From positions 806,001 through 870,000 of the forward strand of contig NZ_JBBNAC010000001.1 in assembly GCF_037996825.1 (NCBI RefSeq): DNA of 64,000 nt, written 5' to 3'. Both the position numbers and the translations under genes were made by a program. This DNA comes from Bdellovibrio sp. BCCA. GTDB lineage: Bacteria > Bdellovibrionota > Bdellovibrionia > Bdellovibrionales > Bdellovibrionaceae. A model generated the notes under the pieces. The model saw only the letters and a list, made by a program, of their open reading frames with translations. It was not told the origin of the DNA and made no database searches. Positions 28,128-41,963 of the stretch are shown here, piece by piece (position 1 is the stretch's first letter; each line of letters starts with the position of its first letter).

Positions 28128-28855
28128 AATCTGTAAGATGGATTGTATCTTACATTCTAGTAGCCTCTCTGGGACTTTGGCTTGCTTTTGCAGTGAGTGT
28201 GAAGTTCATGGCTCCTGCGCATTCTCAGGAAACTCCGTCTAACGGAGATTTGCCTGCGGACTTCTTAAAAGAAGTGGAATCGACACAAGTTCCTCCGGCG
28301 GGCGCAACTCCTCCTGGTGGTGGAAAGCAAGCGACTCCACCGCCAGCGCAACAACAGCATGCGCAGCCGGGAGCCGCAGCTCAACCTCAACAACCTCCGC
28401 AGCAACCCAATGTGCCGCCGCCACCTATGGAAAACGAAATGCCAGTGGGTGATGGAGCCACAGCGCAAACACCTCCACCAGCAAGTATTTTGCCGAGTGA
28501 TGGTTACCGTTACGATCCGACAGGAAAAAGAGATCCGTTCAAAGTTTTCAGAACGGTTCGTCCTAAAGATAACGGCGGTTCCGACATCGCAAAACCGAAT
28601 GAAATCCTAGAGCCATTGCAGCGTTGGGAAATCGAGCGTTTGCAGGTTGTCGGTATTTTGTGGGATGTGCGTACACCGCGCGCGATGATTCGCGATCCGG
28701 ATGGCGCTGTATTTACTGTAACAAAAAATTCAAAGATCGGCCGAAGCGAAGGATTTGTAGCGGCCATCCGCGAGGGTGAAGTCGTTGTCGTAGAAACAAA
28801 ATACGACGATGGAAAATCGGTTAAAGAAACTCGCGTCTTGGAATTGAAAAAGTAA
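28124..28855 (+). CDS. pilP: type IV pilus assembly protein PilP
   Basis: Periplasmic link between PilNO and the secretin. It is 243 residues. The N-terminal hydrophobic segment (6-26) lacks a lipobox Cys, although PilP is usually a lipoprotein, so it is probably membrane-anchored. A Pro/Gln-rich linker (46-120) precedes the conserved beta domain (YDPTGKRDPFKVF...VVGILWDVRTPRAMIRDPDG) at about 129-240. It ends 24 bases before pilQ. Confidence 0.93.
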   Translation: MKSVRWIVSYILVASLGLWLAFAVSVKFMAPAHSQETPSNGDLPADFLKEVESTQVPPAGATPPGGGKQATPPPAQQQHAQPGAAAQPQQPPQQPNVPPPPMENEMPVGDGATAQTPPPASILPSDGYRYDPTGKRDPFKVFRTVRPKDNGGSDIAKPNEILEPLQRWEIERLQVVGILWDVRTPRAMIRDPDGAVFTVTKNSKIGRSEGFVAAIREGEVVVVETKYDDGKSVKETRVLELKK

Positions 28856-28879
28856 GTTTATTTATCAGAGGAGGAACGA

Positions 28880-31054
28880 ATGAAAGGACTCATTCGATTA
28901 TTTATCCTAAGTGCGTTGATTGCTTCTATCACCTCTTGTGCCAGCCGTCCTGTTGAGGACGATTTGTCATTAGATGGTGGAGAATCCTCATCTGAAGTGG
29001 CTCCCGCGGAGTCTTCAGGCAATCAAGATGATTTTGCAGACTTTGAAGACGGCGGCGGCGAAACTAAACAAGCCGAAGCGGCTCCTGCGCAAAACGATCA
29101 AGATTTAGCGATTGAAGATGAAGTCAATCAAGCGGAAGGACAACCTCAAGAGCAGGCGGCAACACCACCTGCAGAGACAGTTCCTGCTCCGGCTGAAGAA
29201 GCTTCGCCAACAGAAGATCCATTTGCTGACAGCTCAGTGGCAGACGTTCCAGCGCCAGCTCCAGAAACTCCGGCACCGGAAACTCCAGCTCCGACTGTGA
29301 CAGAGACGATTCCAACTCCAGTGCAAGAGACAGCGCCTACAGTGTCTATTCCATCTGGATCTCCTGCGAACATCACGGATTTGAAGTTTAAAGCCAATGA
29401 AACAGGTGGAACTGTTGTCGTTCAAGCGGACAAGCCGTTGACCTACACGACACGCACAAATCCTGATTTGCACCAGTATATTATCGAAGTCGACAATGCG
29501 AACTTGCCGGACCGTTTGAAGCGTTCTTTGAATACAAAGGACATCAAAGGCAGCATCGGTGCGATCGATGCTTATCAAAATCCAGGTTCAACAACGGCAC
29601 GCTTTGTTATTCAATTGCGTGAAGGTGTAACAGAGCCCGCAGTTCAAGCCGAAGGCAACAGTCTTTTGATCGTAGCTAACGGCGCTGGAACTTCTGCGGA
29701 GGCACACGAGGTTGCTCAAGCAGACGGAACCAATGTGGAGTTGTCTGACGCGAAAATTTTGCCAAGCCAGAACTTGACGGAATTCCTCTCTGGGAACACA
29801 AAGTTTTACGGTAAAAAGATCTCTATCGAAACAAATAACATGGATATCCGCGACGCTTTGAACTTCATCACTGAAGAGAGTGGCGTGAACATGGTGATCT
29901 CTGAAGATGTCAAAGGAGCGGTGAGTTTGAAACTTCGCCAAGTTCCTTGGGACCAAGCTTTGGTTGTGATCATGAAAGCGAAAAAACTCGGTTACACTCG
30001 TCAAGGCAACGTGCTTCGTATCGCTCCTCTTCAAGACTTGAAAGCGGAAGAAGATGATGCAACGAAATTGGCGCAGGCTCGCAAGAACGTGGAGCCTTTG
30101 AAAGTTCGCATGTTCCCAGTAAGCTACGCGAAAGTGGACGAGCTTGAAAAGAAAATCAAAGATTTCTTGGGTGATCGCGGTAAGGTGGTTGGCGATGTTC
30201 GTACCAACGCCCTTGTTGTGACGGATATCGAAGAAAATCTAGAGCGTGCAGCGAAACTAATTGCAAGTCTTGATACGCAACCTCCGCAAGTTTTGATCGA
30301 ATCGAAAATCGTGGAAGCGCAAGAAAGCTTCACTCGTAATATCGGTATTAATTGGGGTGCTTCTGGTGCGCCAATTAAATTGGGTTCGACAGCGCGTGGT
30401 CCTGTGAACATGAATCCAAGCTTTAACATCAACCCGACAGCGGCGACTCCGGGCAACTTGAATTTCAACGTGAGCGTGGGAACTCTGGATGTCTTCGGAA
30501 CTCTGCAAGCGGCGTTGTCTTTGTCTGAAAGTGAAGGGCAGGTGAAAATCCTCTCTGCTCCACGAATCATGACAATGACGAATGAAAAAGCAGATATCAA
30601 TCAGACGACGGAAGAACCAGTTCGTCAGGTGACTCAAAACGGGACAGCAACTCAAGAGACGTTCCAGTTTAAGCCATTGACGTTGAAACTTGAGGTGACT
30701 CCACAGGTGACAGCCGACGGATCTGTTATAATGAAAGTCACTGTGAATAGACAATTCCGTGGTGCGGACGTGAGTAGTGCGGGTCAAGGTGCGTTTGCGG
30801 TCAACAGCCGTGAAGCCAACACTCGCGTACTTGTGAAAAACGGTCAAACAGCGGTCATCGGTGGTATCTACCAAAGCGACGCTGTTGAGAATGAAAACGG
30901 TGTACCTTGGTTCCGTGAGCTTCCAGTTGTGAGTTACTTGTTTAAAACAAAGAACGTCACAAGAAACAAATCGGAGCTGCTAGTTTTCCTTACACCAAGA
31001 ATCATCGGTCCGGTTGACGCAGGTCCAGTAGCTCCGACAACTCAAGATTTTTAA
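28880..31054 (+). CDS. pilQ: type IV pilus secretin PilQ
   Basis: Outer-membrane channel through which the pilus exits. It is 724 residues. The N-terminus IASITSCAS is a lipobox (Cys about 20). It is followed by an acidic, Pro/Glu/Ala/Gln-rich region (25-160), an AMIN domain (about 165-270), an STN/N0 domain (310-380, IETNNMDIRDALNFI), an N1 domain (405-470) and the secretin beta-barrel (490-715) ending VFLTPRII. The ribosome binding site GAGGAGG precedes the ATG. A lipidated secretin could reach the outer membrane without a separate pilotin (inference). Confidence 0.95.
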   Translation: MKGLIRLFILSALIASITSCASRPVEDDLSLDGGESSSEVAPAESSGNQDDFADFEDGGGETKQAEAAPAQNDQDLAIEDEVNQAEGQPQEQAATPPAETVPAPAEEASPTEDPFADSSVADVPAPAPETPAPETPAPTVTETIPTPVQETAPTVSIPSGSPANITDLKFKANETGGTVVVQADKPLTYTTRTNPDLHQYIIEVDNANLPDRLKRSLNTKDIKGSIGAIDAYQNPGSTTARFVIQLREGVTEPAVQAEGNSLLIVANGAGTSAEAHEVAQADGTNVELSDAKILPSQNLTEFLSGNTKFYGKKISIETNNMDIRDALNFITEESGVNMVISEDVKGAVSLKLRQVPWDQALVVIMKAKKLGYTRQGNVLRIAPLQDLKAEEDDATKLAQARKNVEPLKVRMFPVSYAKVDELEKKIKDFLGDRGKVVGDVRTNALVVTDIEENLERAAKLIASLDTQPPQVLIESKIVEAQESFTRNIGINWGASGAPIKLGSTARGPVNMNPSFNINPTAATPGNLNFNVSVGTLDVFGTLQAALSLSESEGQVKILSAPRIMTMTNEKADINQTTEEPVRQVTQNGTATQETFQFKPLTLKLEVTPQVTADGSVIMKVTVNRQFRGADVSSAGQGAFAVNSREANTRVLVKNGQTAVIGGIYQSDAVENENGVPWFRELPVVSYLFKTKNVTRNKSELLVFLTPRIIGPVDAGPVAPTTQDF

Positions 31055-31066
31055 AGGGAGGGAACA

Positions 31067-31621
31067 ATGAAAAAACTTTTGTACGTCTCGTTACTAGTTT
31101 TATCAGTAGTTCTCGGTTCCTGTTCCCAAGAAGCAGGCAACGTTGAAGTCTCAATCAGTGGCTCTTCTTTGCCTTTGATCCCGGCAACGGCGGTTAGTTG
31201 TTTAGCGCGTGAAAATGCTGGAACTGATACGCCAACAGCGGATATCTCACCAAGCTATTTCCGTGTCCCAACAATCACGTTTACTCGCAAAGATACAACT
31301 AAGAACCTTATCATCGCTTTTATTCGCATCAATATTCCAGTTCCAGGCAGTTCAACACCGATCAACTGTGAGGTCGGTGGCGATGGTCTCGCGGCCCTGA
31401 AGGGGACTTGGTTTAGCAGTGGAACGAAAGAAGCATTGATTCCAAGTGGAGATGCGAATAAAACATTTTCCACAGACTGCGCTCTCTATTGCGGCGGCAT
31501 CACAATGAATAGTGGCACAACAGCCAGCGGAACCATGGAGGTCTTCGGTCTAGAGCGCGACGCTGCCGGAAACGAAACTCCAGTAAAAACATCGACAACG
31601 ATCACAGTCGAAAGTTTCTAG
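31067..31621 (+). CDS. lipoprotein downstream of pilQ
   Basis: 184 residues. Signal and lipobox end in VLGSCSQE (Cys about 19). The mature part is Ser/Thr/Gly-rich and beta-like, with four further Cys residues. It starts 12 bases after the pilQ stop and ends before a terminator, so it is the last gene of the pilMNOPQ transcript. A role in secretin assembly or the pilus exit site is possible from position only; no homology is recognised. Confidence 0.75.
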   Translation: MKKLLYVSLLVLSVVLGSCSQEAGNVEVSISGSSLPLIPATAVSCLARENAGTDTPTADISPSYFRVPTITFTRKDTTKNLIIAFIRINIPVPGSSTPINCEVGGDGLAALKGTWFSSGTKEALIPSGDANKTFSTDCALYCGGITMNSGTTASGTMEVFGLERDAAGNETPVKTSTTITVESF

Positions 31622-31645
31622 TTTTAAGTTCAAATAAGATTTAAG

Positions 31646-31676
31646 AAAGGCTCCTAAAAGGAGCCTTTTGTTTTTT
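31646..31676 (+). terminator. terminator of the pil operon
   Basis: AAAGGCTCC (31646-31654) pairs with GGAGCCTTT (31660-31668), followed by TGTTTTTT. Confidence 0.9.
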
Positions 31677-31764
31677 GAAAAACGCCCCGAGTTATCGCCA
31701 TGACTCTTTACCAACGATGTGAATAATCAGTGACCTCCGCAAAGACCCGTTTTATAAGCCATCC

Positions 31765-33075
31765 ATGGACCTATTTTCCGCCTCTGCCGCAGCCTCAAGC
31801 TCATCTCCACTTTCAGAAATTCTTCGCCCGAAGAATTTAGATGAGATCATTGGCCAAGATAAAACCTTGGGACCAAAATCAAAGCTCGGCCAGATGTTGC
31901 GCAAAGGTTATTTGCCAAGCCTCATTATCTGGGGGCCTCCAGGAACGGGAAAAACCACCTTTGCGCTGGCTTTATCTCAGCATTTCAACGCTCATTTCGT
32001 AAATATCAACGCCGTGGACTCGGGAGCCAAAGCCTTAAGAGAAATCGGTGAAGAGGGCAAAGACCGCCGTCTACAGCTCCAGCAAAAAACCGTGCTTTTC
32101 GTCGACGAAATTCATCGTTTTAATAAAGCCCAACAAGACGTCCTTCTGCCGTTCGTGGAAAAAGGCGATCTCGTTCTCATCGGCGCCACCACGGAAAATC
32201 CAAGCTATGAATTAAATCGAGCTTTGCTCAGTCGCTGCCGTGTCGTTATTTTTGAACGACTTTCTGAAGAAGACCTTAGCAAGATCGTCAGTCGAGCGGA
32301 AACTCACTACAAAAAACAGCTCGATATGATCCTCACCAAAGAGGCGATCAACAATCTACTTGAATATTCTGACGGAGATGCGCGCAGACTCATCAACAGT
32401 CTCGAAATTCTCTACAATTTCACAAAAGATCAAGAGGATGGCGAGCGTCTTGATGTGAACGACATGCGCGAGCTTCTTCAGCAAAATCCGCTGGGTTACG
32501 ACAAAAGCTCCGAGATGCACTATGATCTTATATCGGCATTCATCAAAAGCGTGCGCGGAAGCGATCCCGATGCGGCCGTCTACTATCTCGCACGCATGAT
32601 CGACGGAGGAGAAGATCCTATTTTCATCGCCCGCCGTTTGATTGTCTTAGCGTCTGAAGATATCGGCAACGCCGACCCAAGAGCAATCTCTGTCGCCATC
32701 GCAGGTCTTCAAGCTGTCGAAGCGATCGGTCTTCCCGAAGGAGCCATCACTCTTTCACAAGTAACGACGTATTTAGCCTCATGCCCGAAATCAAACGCCT
32801 CCTATATGGCGTTGAATAAAGCCCGCGAACTTGTAGAAAAAACCAGAACATTGCCAGTCCCATTGCATTTGCGTTCGGCAAAAACCGCTCTCGCAAAAGA
32901 TTTAGGATACGGCCGAGATTATAAGTATCCGCACAACTATCCGACAGGATGGGTCGACCAAAGTTATCTTCCACCTGAAGTCAGCGAAGCTCAATTGTAT
33001 GAGCCAACAACTCGCGGTTTCGAAAAAACAATCCGCGAATACTTATCTTGGATGAAGGGAACAAACAAACCCTAA
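31765..33075 (+). CDS. rarA: replication-associated recombination protein A (RarA/MgsA)
   Basis: AAA+ clamp-loader-like ATPase acting at stalled replication forks. It is 436 residues. [14 protein letters not shown] at the N-terminus, Walker [15 protein letters not shown] (54-67), Walker [17 protein letters not shown] (about 109-124), sensor 1 GATTENPS, and the C-terminal tetramerisation domain with [19 protein letters not shown] and the final [11 protein letters not shown] are all classic. It is monocistronic by spacing. Confidence 0.96.
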   Translation: MDLFSASAAASSSSPLSEILRPKNLDEIIGQDKTLGPKSKLGQMLRKGYLPSLIIWGPPGTGKTTFALALSQHFNAHFVNINAVDSGAKALREIGEEGKDRRLQLQQKTVLFVDEIHRFNKAQQDVLLPFVEKGDLVLIGATTENPSYELNRALLSRCRVVIFERLSEEDLSKIVSRAETHYKKQLDMILTKEAINNLLEYSDGDARRLINSLEILYNFTKDQEDGERLDVNDMRELLQQNPLGYDKSSEMHYDLISAFIKSVRGSDPDAAVYYLARMIDGGEDPIFIARRLIVLASEDIGNADPRAISVAIAGLQAVEAIGLPEGAITLSQVTTYLASCPKSNASYMALNKARELVEKTRTLPVPLHLRSAKTALAKDLGYGRDYKYPHNYPTGWVDQSYLPPEVSEAQLYEPTTRGFEKTIREYLSWMKGTNKP

Positions 33076-33128
33076 ACCCTTCGAACACATCCTCGCGGAC
33101 GCGCCCTTTAGGCTGCTGCTCCGGAACT

Positions 33129-33434
33129 TTAAATAGCTCTTTGAGCGCAAACACACACGCAAGTCTGCGTGCCTTGAGCAACGTGCGAGTGTTTTGTATT
33201 CGCAGGAATCTCTAAGCGATCTCCCGGGCGCAACACAAACTGGTTACCAGAAATATTAAAGATCATCTCTCCCGAAACAATCACGCGCACTTCGGCGAAC
33301 GGATGACGGTGATCTTGAACCTTCATTTGCGGTTCATAGATTTCGTCATAAGGTTCCAAACCTTCAGATTCCAAAATCATGTGAACCTGTTGTTTGCTTG
33401 GAACGATCGGTGCTTGCCAACGAGTGATGATCAT
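33129..33434 (-). CDS. small cupin-domain protein
   Basis: 101 residues forming a single cupin. Motif 1 is HPFAEVRVIVSGEMIF and motif 2 is LRPGDRLEIPANTKHSH, with the expected His, Glu and His metal-ligand positions. The N-terminal 35 residues (WQAPIVPSKQQVHMILESEG) resemble a lead-in that other small cupins have. It is probably a metal-dependent enzyme or sugar/ligand-binding protein. It is convergent with rarA. The next 220 bases upstream contain no other gene. Confidence 0.8.
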   Translation of the reverse strand: MIITRWQAPIVPSKQQVHMILESEGLEPYDEIYEPQMKVQDHRHPFAEVRVIVSGEMIFNISGNQFVLRPGDRLEIPANTKHSHVAQGTQTCVCVCAQRAI

Positions 33435-33656
33435 AGTGAGTGCCTCTTTCGATTCATGGTTATCTCAAATCGGAACGGTGACTTCAAGTCACGCCGCCAT
33501 GAATCTCGCCTTGAAACATTATCGCGATAATCTATTCAAATTGCGACAGGATAAGAGGCCGGATTCTCATCTTTTTTTGTTTTTGTGTTAAGTCCTTTTG
33601 TGGATTGTCGATACCTAATGTGTAGGAAGGACCCTATATGTTTAGGGGAGGGTATT

Positions 33657-34169
33657 TTGAGCAGTAAATCGAAGTCGACACATGCGGAATTAGATCACAT
33701 CTTGAATTTTGTCGATGCCTCGAAAGGTCTTCGTGCGAAGATCAACGAGTCAGGCCGAGTGCAAATTCGCCAAGATCTAGATGGAAAAGTATTCTCCTTT
33801 ATCACTCAAGACGTGAATGAAGTTCTTCATCGCGCGGATTCTGAAGGAAAACCTTTCATTCAAGTGAATTTCAAGAATGGAACGAAAGTTTTATTGACGG
33901 AAACTCTTGTGGGTTTCAAGCCGATTGAAACTTTAGGTTTAGACATGGGCCGTATTCCAAAAGTAGTGACAACTCCGGACCTAGTAAGTGTGTTTGAAGC
34001 TATTGAAGAGTCTTTAGGTGCTGATAACGGCCTTGATCACGAGGTCGAAATCCTTAAAAAAGTGTATTTGGCCATTATTTCAGGCGGAGAAAAAGTCGGA
34101 TTCGACTTAGCCGTTGAAAGAAAGTGGTTGAACAGACTTCTTGCGTCAAAATTTAAAGCCAGCGCTTAA
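33657..34169 (+). CDS. unknown conserved-type cytoplasmic protein
   Basis: 170 residues from TTG 33657, chosen because GGGGAGGG (33644-33652) sits at the right distance; an ATG at 33618 has no ribosome binding site. There is no signal or membrane segment. A beta-rich first half (RAKINESGRVQIRQDLDGKV...KPFIQVNFKNGTKVLLTETLVGFKP) is followed by a helical C-terminus. The family is not recognised. It is followed by a strong terminator and then the rRNA operon. Confidence 0.7.
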   Translation: MSSKSKSTHAELDHILNFVDASKGLRAKINESGRVQIRQDLDGKVFSFITQDVNEVLHRADSEGKPFIQVNFKNGTKVLLTETLVGFKPIETLGLDMGRIPKVVTTPDLVSVFEAIEESLGADNGLDHEVEILKKVYLAIISGGEKVGFDLAVERKWLNRLLASKFKASA

Positions 34170-34205
34170 TCTTTTGTAAATCCAACGACTTAAACTAAGT
34201 TTTCT

Positions 34206-34236
34206 AATAATCGAGGCGCAAGCCTCGATTATTTAT
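34206..34236 (+). terminator. terminator before the rRNA operon
   Basis: AATAATCGAGGC (34206-34217) pairs perfectly with GCCTCGATTATT (34222-34233) around a GCAA tetraloop. Confidence 0.85.
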
Positions 34237-34294
34237 TAAGCAACTTTAGTACGGTCATTAAATTTTCGAAAAAAAGCTATTGACCTTTTTGGGC

Positions 34295-34430
<136 letters not shown>

Positions 34431-34450
34431 AAAAAAATAAAAGAAGAACA

Positions 34451-34478
34451 TTGACGGGGACAAAAAAATCATTAAGAT
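34451..34478 (+). promoter_or_regulatory. possible second rRNA promoter between tRNA-Ala and 16S
   Basis: TTGACG (34451-34456) and TAAGAT (34473-34478) are separated by 16 bases. Transcripts starting here would skip tRNA-Ala. Confidence 0.45.
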
Positions 34479-34524
34479 TGGTTCCTCGCGCTTCGGTAAC
34501 GAAGCAAATGCGATTTAAAAATTT

Positions 34525-34540
34525 CGCTCTTTGAAAACTG
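34525..34540 (+). promoter_or_regulatory. boxA-like antitermination site in the 16S leader
   Basis: CGCTCTTTGAAAACTG resembles the boxA core TGCTCTTTAACA bound by NusB-S10. A similar site precedes 23S. Confidence 0.65.
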
Positions 34541-34543
34541 AAT

Positions 34544-34570
34544 AGCTAGATAGAAAAGATTTTTGGGCTC
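34544..34570 (+). other. 5' strand of the 16S processing stem
   Basis: These bases are complementary to 36267-36290 after 16S, with two long matched blocks (AGCTAGAT and GATTTTTGGG). The stem loops out the whole 16S, the usual RNase III substrate. Confidence 0.75.
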
Positions 34571-34660
34571 TTTGAATGATGAGTAATTATCATTCGCAAT
34601 TTCAAAAAATAAATTCGAACAAACACAGCGTAAGCTAGTTGTTTGGTTGAGAACAGAATT

Positions 34661-36183
<1,523 letters not shown>

Positions 36184-36266
36184 TATCCGGTCAATCTTCA
36201 CTAAGACATGTTCTTAGTAAGTTAAAATGACCCAATCTTAGGTCAACTTACTCTTCCCGAGTAAGT

Positions 36267-36290
36267 GAGTCCCAAAAATCTCATCTAGCT
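36267..36290 (+). other. 3' strand of the 16S processing stem
   Basis: Partner of 34544-34570. Just before it, at about 36247-36266, CTTACTC and GAGTAAG form a small hairpin. Confidence 0.75.
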
Positions 36291-36338
36291 GTTTAGTTTT
36301 GAAAGAGTGAATTTCTCTTTATTTCTCGCATCTAACAA

Positions 36339-36415
<77 letters not shown>

Positions 36416-36475
36416 ACTAATGAGTTGGACTGTTAAGTGTGAGTGATAGAAGAGAGATGACACGCGAACGATTTT

Positions 36476-36490
36476 CGTTCTTTGACAATT
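36476..36490 (+). promoter_or_regulatory. boxA-like site before 23S rRNA
   Basis: CGTTCTTTGACAATT closely matches the spacer boxA of other bacterial rRNA operons. Confidence 0.65.
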
Positions 36491-36530
36491 GAATAGATTG
36501 ATTTAGTTGATTTTTAGCGAGGTTAGTTCC
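36486..36530 (+). other. 5' strand of the 23S processing stem
   Basis: 36486-36519 is complementary to 39615-39647 with only a few mismatches, and 36520-36530 to about 39576-39585. Together they close a long helix around 23S. Confidence 0.8.
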
Positions 36531-36535
36531 ATTTT

Positions 36536-39474
<2,939 letters not shown>

Positions 39475-39575
39475 AAATTTTTCTTCTTAACATAGTTAAC
39501 GAAGATTTCGTTTCTAAGACCTCTTTTTAAGAGCGAGAAACTAGCTCTCTGAATAAGTAAGAGAGTGATTAATTT

Positions 39576-39647
39576 GGGACTAACCAACCTTACTCTGACA
39601 CGATCAGAGTAAGTCGCTAAAAATCAGCTAAATCAATCATTCAGTTG
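39576..39647 (+). other. 3' strand of the 23S processing stem with internal hairpin
   Basis: 39615-39647 pairs with the 23S leader. Between its two blocks sits a perfect ten-pair hairpin, CTTACTCTGA (39589-39598) with TCAGAGTAAG (39604-39613). The remaining 23S-5S spacer holds no tRNA. Confidence 0.75.
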
Positions 39648-39746
39648 TAATGATAAAAGAAGTAACTTCTCCATTTGGATTGGAAGTAAGTTGCAAAGAA
39701 CGAAAAGGTTAGTGTAAGAAGCTAACCACTTTGATTAATAAACGCT

Positions 39747-39866
39747 TTGCTGGTGTTTATAGCAGAGGGGCCACACCTGATCCCATTCCGAACTCAGAAG
39801 TTAAGTCCTCTTGCGGCGATGGTATTGCACGGGCGACCGTGTGGGAGAGTAGCACGACGCCAGCTC
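39747..39866 (+). rRNA. rrf: 5S ribosomal RNA
   Basis: About 120 bases. GCTGGTG and CGCCAGC close the terminal helix. The internal CACCTGATCCCATTCCGAAC and CAGAAGTTAAG are the conserved 5S core. The ends are approximate. Confidence 0.96.
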
Positions 39867-39877
39867 TATTTTACTTG

Positions 39878-39912
39878 AACCCGGGTTACTAACGTAATCC
39901 GGGTTTTTTTTT
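39878..39912 (+). terminator. terminator of the rRNA operon
   Basis: AACCCGG...TTAC pairs with GTAA...CCGGGTT around a short loop, followed by nine T residues. Confidence 0.92.
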
Positions 39913-39947
39913 GACTAATGATGGATTCCACTCCACTAACGAAGACC

Positions 39948-40982
39948 TTATTTTCTATCGAGATTTTTCTTAAAGACTTTCCAAAATGCTTCGAAATCTT
40001 CGATGAAAGGCATGTGTCCTAAACCCTTCAGCATCACAAGTTTACTCTTGGGAATCATGTGTGAAACTTGTTTGCTGATAACGGGATAATTTCCCATTTT
40101 CTTTTTCATTTCTTCCGTAGCCCATGCCTTTCCAATAGCCGTGCGATCGCGATCTCCAATAATCAAAACAGTTGGCGCTTTGATATTTTTAAATTCATAA
40201 AAAACCGGCTGAGTAAAAATCATGTCAGAAGTTAAAGCGGCATTCCAGGCAATCACAGGATAGTCGGGACCTTCTAACCATCCTGTCGGAACTTCAAGCC
40301 ATTTATCGTATTCAGATTTCCATTTTCCATCGTAATAACTATCTAGCTGGTACTGTTTTATCTTTTCAGGAGTGCTTGCAAGCTCGGCCTTATAGGCTTC
40401 GTCGATATTGCGATAGCCTGTCATCGTTTTCCAATCTTCTAAACCAATCGGATTCACCAAAAATAATTTTGTCACACTCTCAGGATACATCAGTGTAAAT
40501 CTTGTCGCGACCATTCCACCCATCGAGTGACCTAAAAGATAAAACTTTTCGACTCCCAGGCTATGTAAAAGATTTTTTGTATTCTGTGAGAGGGTTTGGA
40601 AGCTGTATTGATAGTTCTTAGGCTTTGAGGATTTTCCAAACCCAATTTGATCCGGAACAATCACACGGTAGCCTTCTTGATTCAGTCCCAGGATCACATG
40701 TTCAAAGTAAGCACCGGGAAAGTTTTTTCCGTGCAAAAGAACAATGATCTTATCACTGGGCTTACCTGCAGGAATATCCATGTAAGCCATCTTCAAATCT
40801 TGCTCTTGAGATTTGAAAGAAAAATATTTTACTTCGAAAGGATATTTATACTGAGTGAGGTCGGCATCGAAGCCTTTTGCTTCTTTCGTACCCACAGATT
40901 CTTTCGCTTTAGAAGAAGACTTACCCGTTGTCGCGCAAGCCGCAATCAAAGACATCATAAATAACAGAGAAAGAATTTTCAT
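39948..40982 (-). CDS. alpha/beta-hydrolase lipoprotein
   Basis: 344 residues. A lipobox LIAAC (Cys about 16) precedes a Ser/Lys linker and a full alpha/beta-hydrolase domain. The oxyanion region is VLLHGKNFPGAYFE, the nucleophile Ser is in LGHSMGGMVA, an acid Asp is likely in IIGDRDRTAIGKA and the His is in GLGHMPFIEDF. The order fits proline iminopeptidase or epoxide-hydrolase-like enzymes. It is probably an outer-membrane or periplasmic ester- or amide-cleaving enzyme. It lies ten bases downstream of the gene at 40993-41679 on the same strand, so the two form an operon. Confidence 0.9.
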   Translation of the reverse strand: MKILSLLFMMSLIAACATTGKSSSKAKESVGTKEAKGFDADLTQYKYPFEVKYFSFKSQEQDLKMAYMDIPAGKPSDKIIVLLHGKNFPGAYFEHVILGLNQEGYRVIVPDQIGFGKSSKPKNYQYSFQTLSQNTKNLLHSLGVEKFYLLGHSMGGMVATRFTLMYPESVTKLFLVNPIGLEDWKTMTGYRNIDEAYKAELASTPEKIKQYQLDSYYDGKWKSEYDKWLEVPTGWLEGPDYPVIAWNAALTSDMIFTQPVFYEFKNIKAPTVLIIGDRDRTAIGKAWATEEMKKKMGNYPVISKQVSHMIPKSKLVMLKGLGHMPFIEDFEAFWKVFKKNLDRK

Positions 40983-40992
40983 CGGATTCTCC

Positions 40993-41679
40993 TTATTTTG
41001 TCACGGCTCCTTGAGCTGTCGCAGATGGAGCCGCTCCAGAAGTAGGAACGTTATTTTTTGGAGCAGATTGTTGTGTAGCTTGCTGCTGCGAATTTTGATT
41101 GTTTGAATTCGCCGCCGTCGGTTGTTGTTGATTTGAGCTAGCACCAGCAGTTTGTGATTGCGGTTGTTGTCCCTGAGTAGGAGTTCCTGCTTTTGCTGGA
41201 ACTTTTTTCTCTGGCGGAGCTACCTTATTTAAATCATTCATCGTGTAAGTGCGGCCGATCTCGAAAATTTTATTCTTCGACTTAATATCAAAAAGACTTG
41301 CTTGAATAATGATGCCAGGATTTTCCTCATCAGGCAGATCCATCACTTCAAGTTCCAAATAACTTTTTCCATCTTTCACGCGTTGAATATGTGGTCGCTG
41401 TTTACCAAGAATCGCGCGAGCCAATTCTGAGTTCATACGAAACTCCACAGTTGCGATTGATCCCCACTGGGCAGGAAGTTCTCCGTTTTGTGCTAATGAT
41501 TGAAAATCATCATTGATCATCTTCGCAAGCTGTTGGGCCGGAGTGAGCTGCACACAAGCTTCAGCGGCTTTCTTGTCCTTCTTAAGAGCATGAAGGGGAT
41601 TTCCTTCTTCTTGCAAAGCCAGAAAAGCGATTGTACCAGCAACAACAATAATCAACGCACCGATGAGCTTATAAAGCAT
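40993..41679 (-). CDS. membrane-anchored protein with Gln/Asn-rich tail
   Basis: 228 residues from 41679, where GGAGG precedes the ATG; a longer in-frame start at 41748 lacks such a site. A membrane anchor (4-21) is followed by a folded domain (50-150) with VEFRMNSELARAILGKQRP, then a low-complexity tail (155-228) rich in Gln, Asn, Ala and Ser. Tails of this type often act as flexible linkers. The family is not recognised. The downstream hydrolase lipoprotein is probably co-transcribed. Confidence 0.7.
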   Translation of the reverse strand: MLYKLIGALIIVVAGTIAFLALQEEGNPLHALKKDKKAAEACVQLTPAQQLAKMINDDFQSLAQNGELPAQWGSIATVEFRMNSELARAILGKQRPHIQRVKDGKSYLELEVMDLPDEENPGIIIQASLFDIKSKNKIFEIGRTYTMNDLNKVAPPEKKVPAKAGTPTQGQQPQSQTAGASSNQQQPTAANSNNQNSQQQATQQSAPKNNVPTSGAAPSATAQGAVTK

Positions 41680-41847
41680 GAATCCTCCATCACTGATATT
41701 ATTGGAAAGATTTTGAAGAGCCTCAAAGTCTTTCCCCTCAGAGCCCAAAATCGCTTCTTCGGCCTAGGTCTCCTAAAACTCCTAAACCTCTGAAATTTCA
41801 CACAAAAAAGTGTCTTTGAGGGGCTCTTGTCAAAGAGATCGACAGAA

Positions 41848-41868
41848 GGGCCCCTTGCAAGGGGGCCC
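41848..41868. other. G/C-rich hairpin between divergent genes
   Basis: GGGCCCC (41848-41854) faces GGGGGCCC (41861-41868) across TTGCAA. There is no T-run, so it is not an obvious terminator. The rest of 41680-41963 shows no gene. Confidence 0.45.
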
Positions 41869-41963
41869 AGGTGTGTCAATAGAATGCCTTTAAAAACAAT
41901 AACTTAGAAAAGTCTTAAGATTTTGGCATCGAGCTTGGAAGTAAATGGGTGAGAGAGGTGTCT

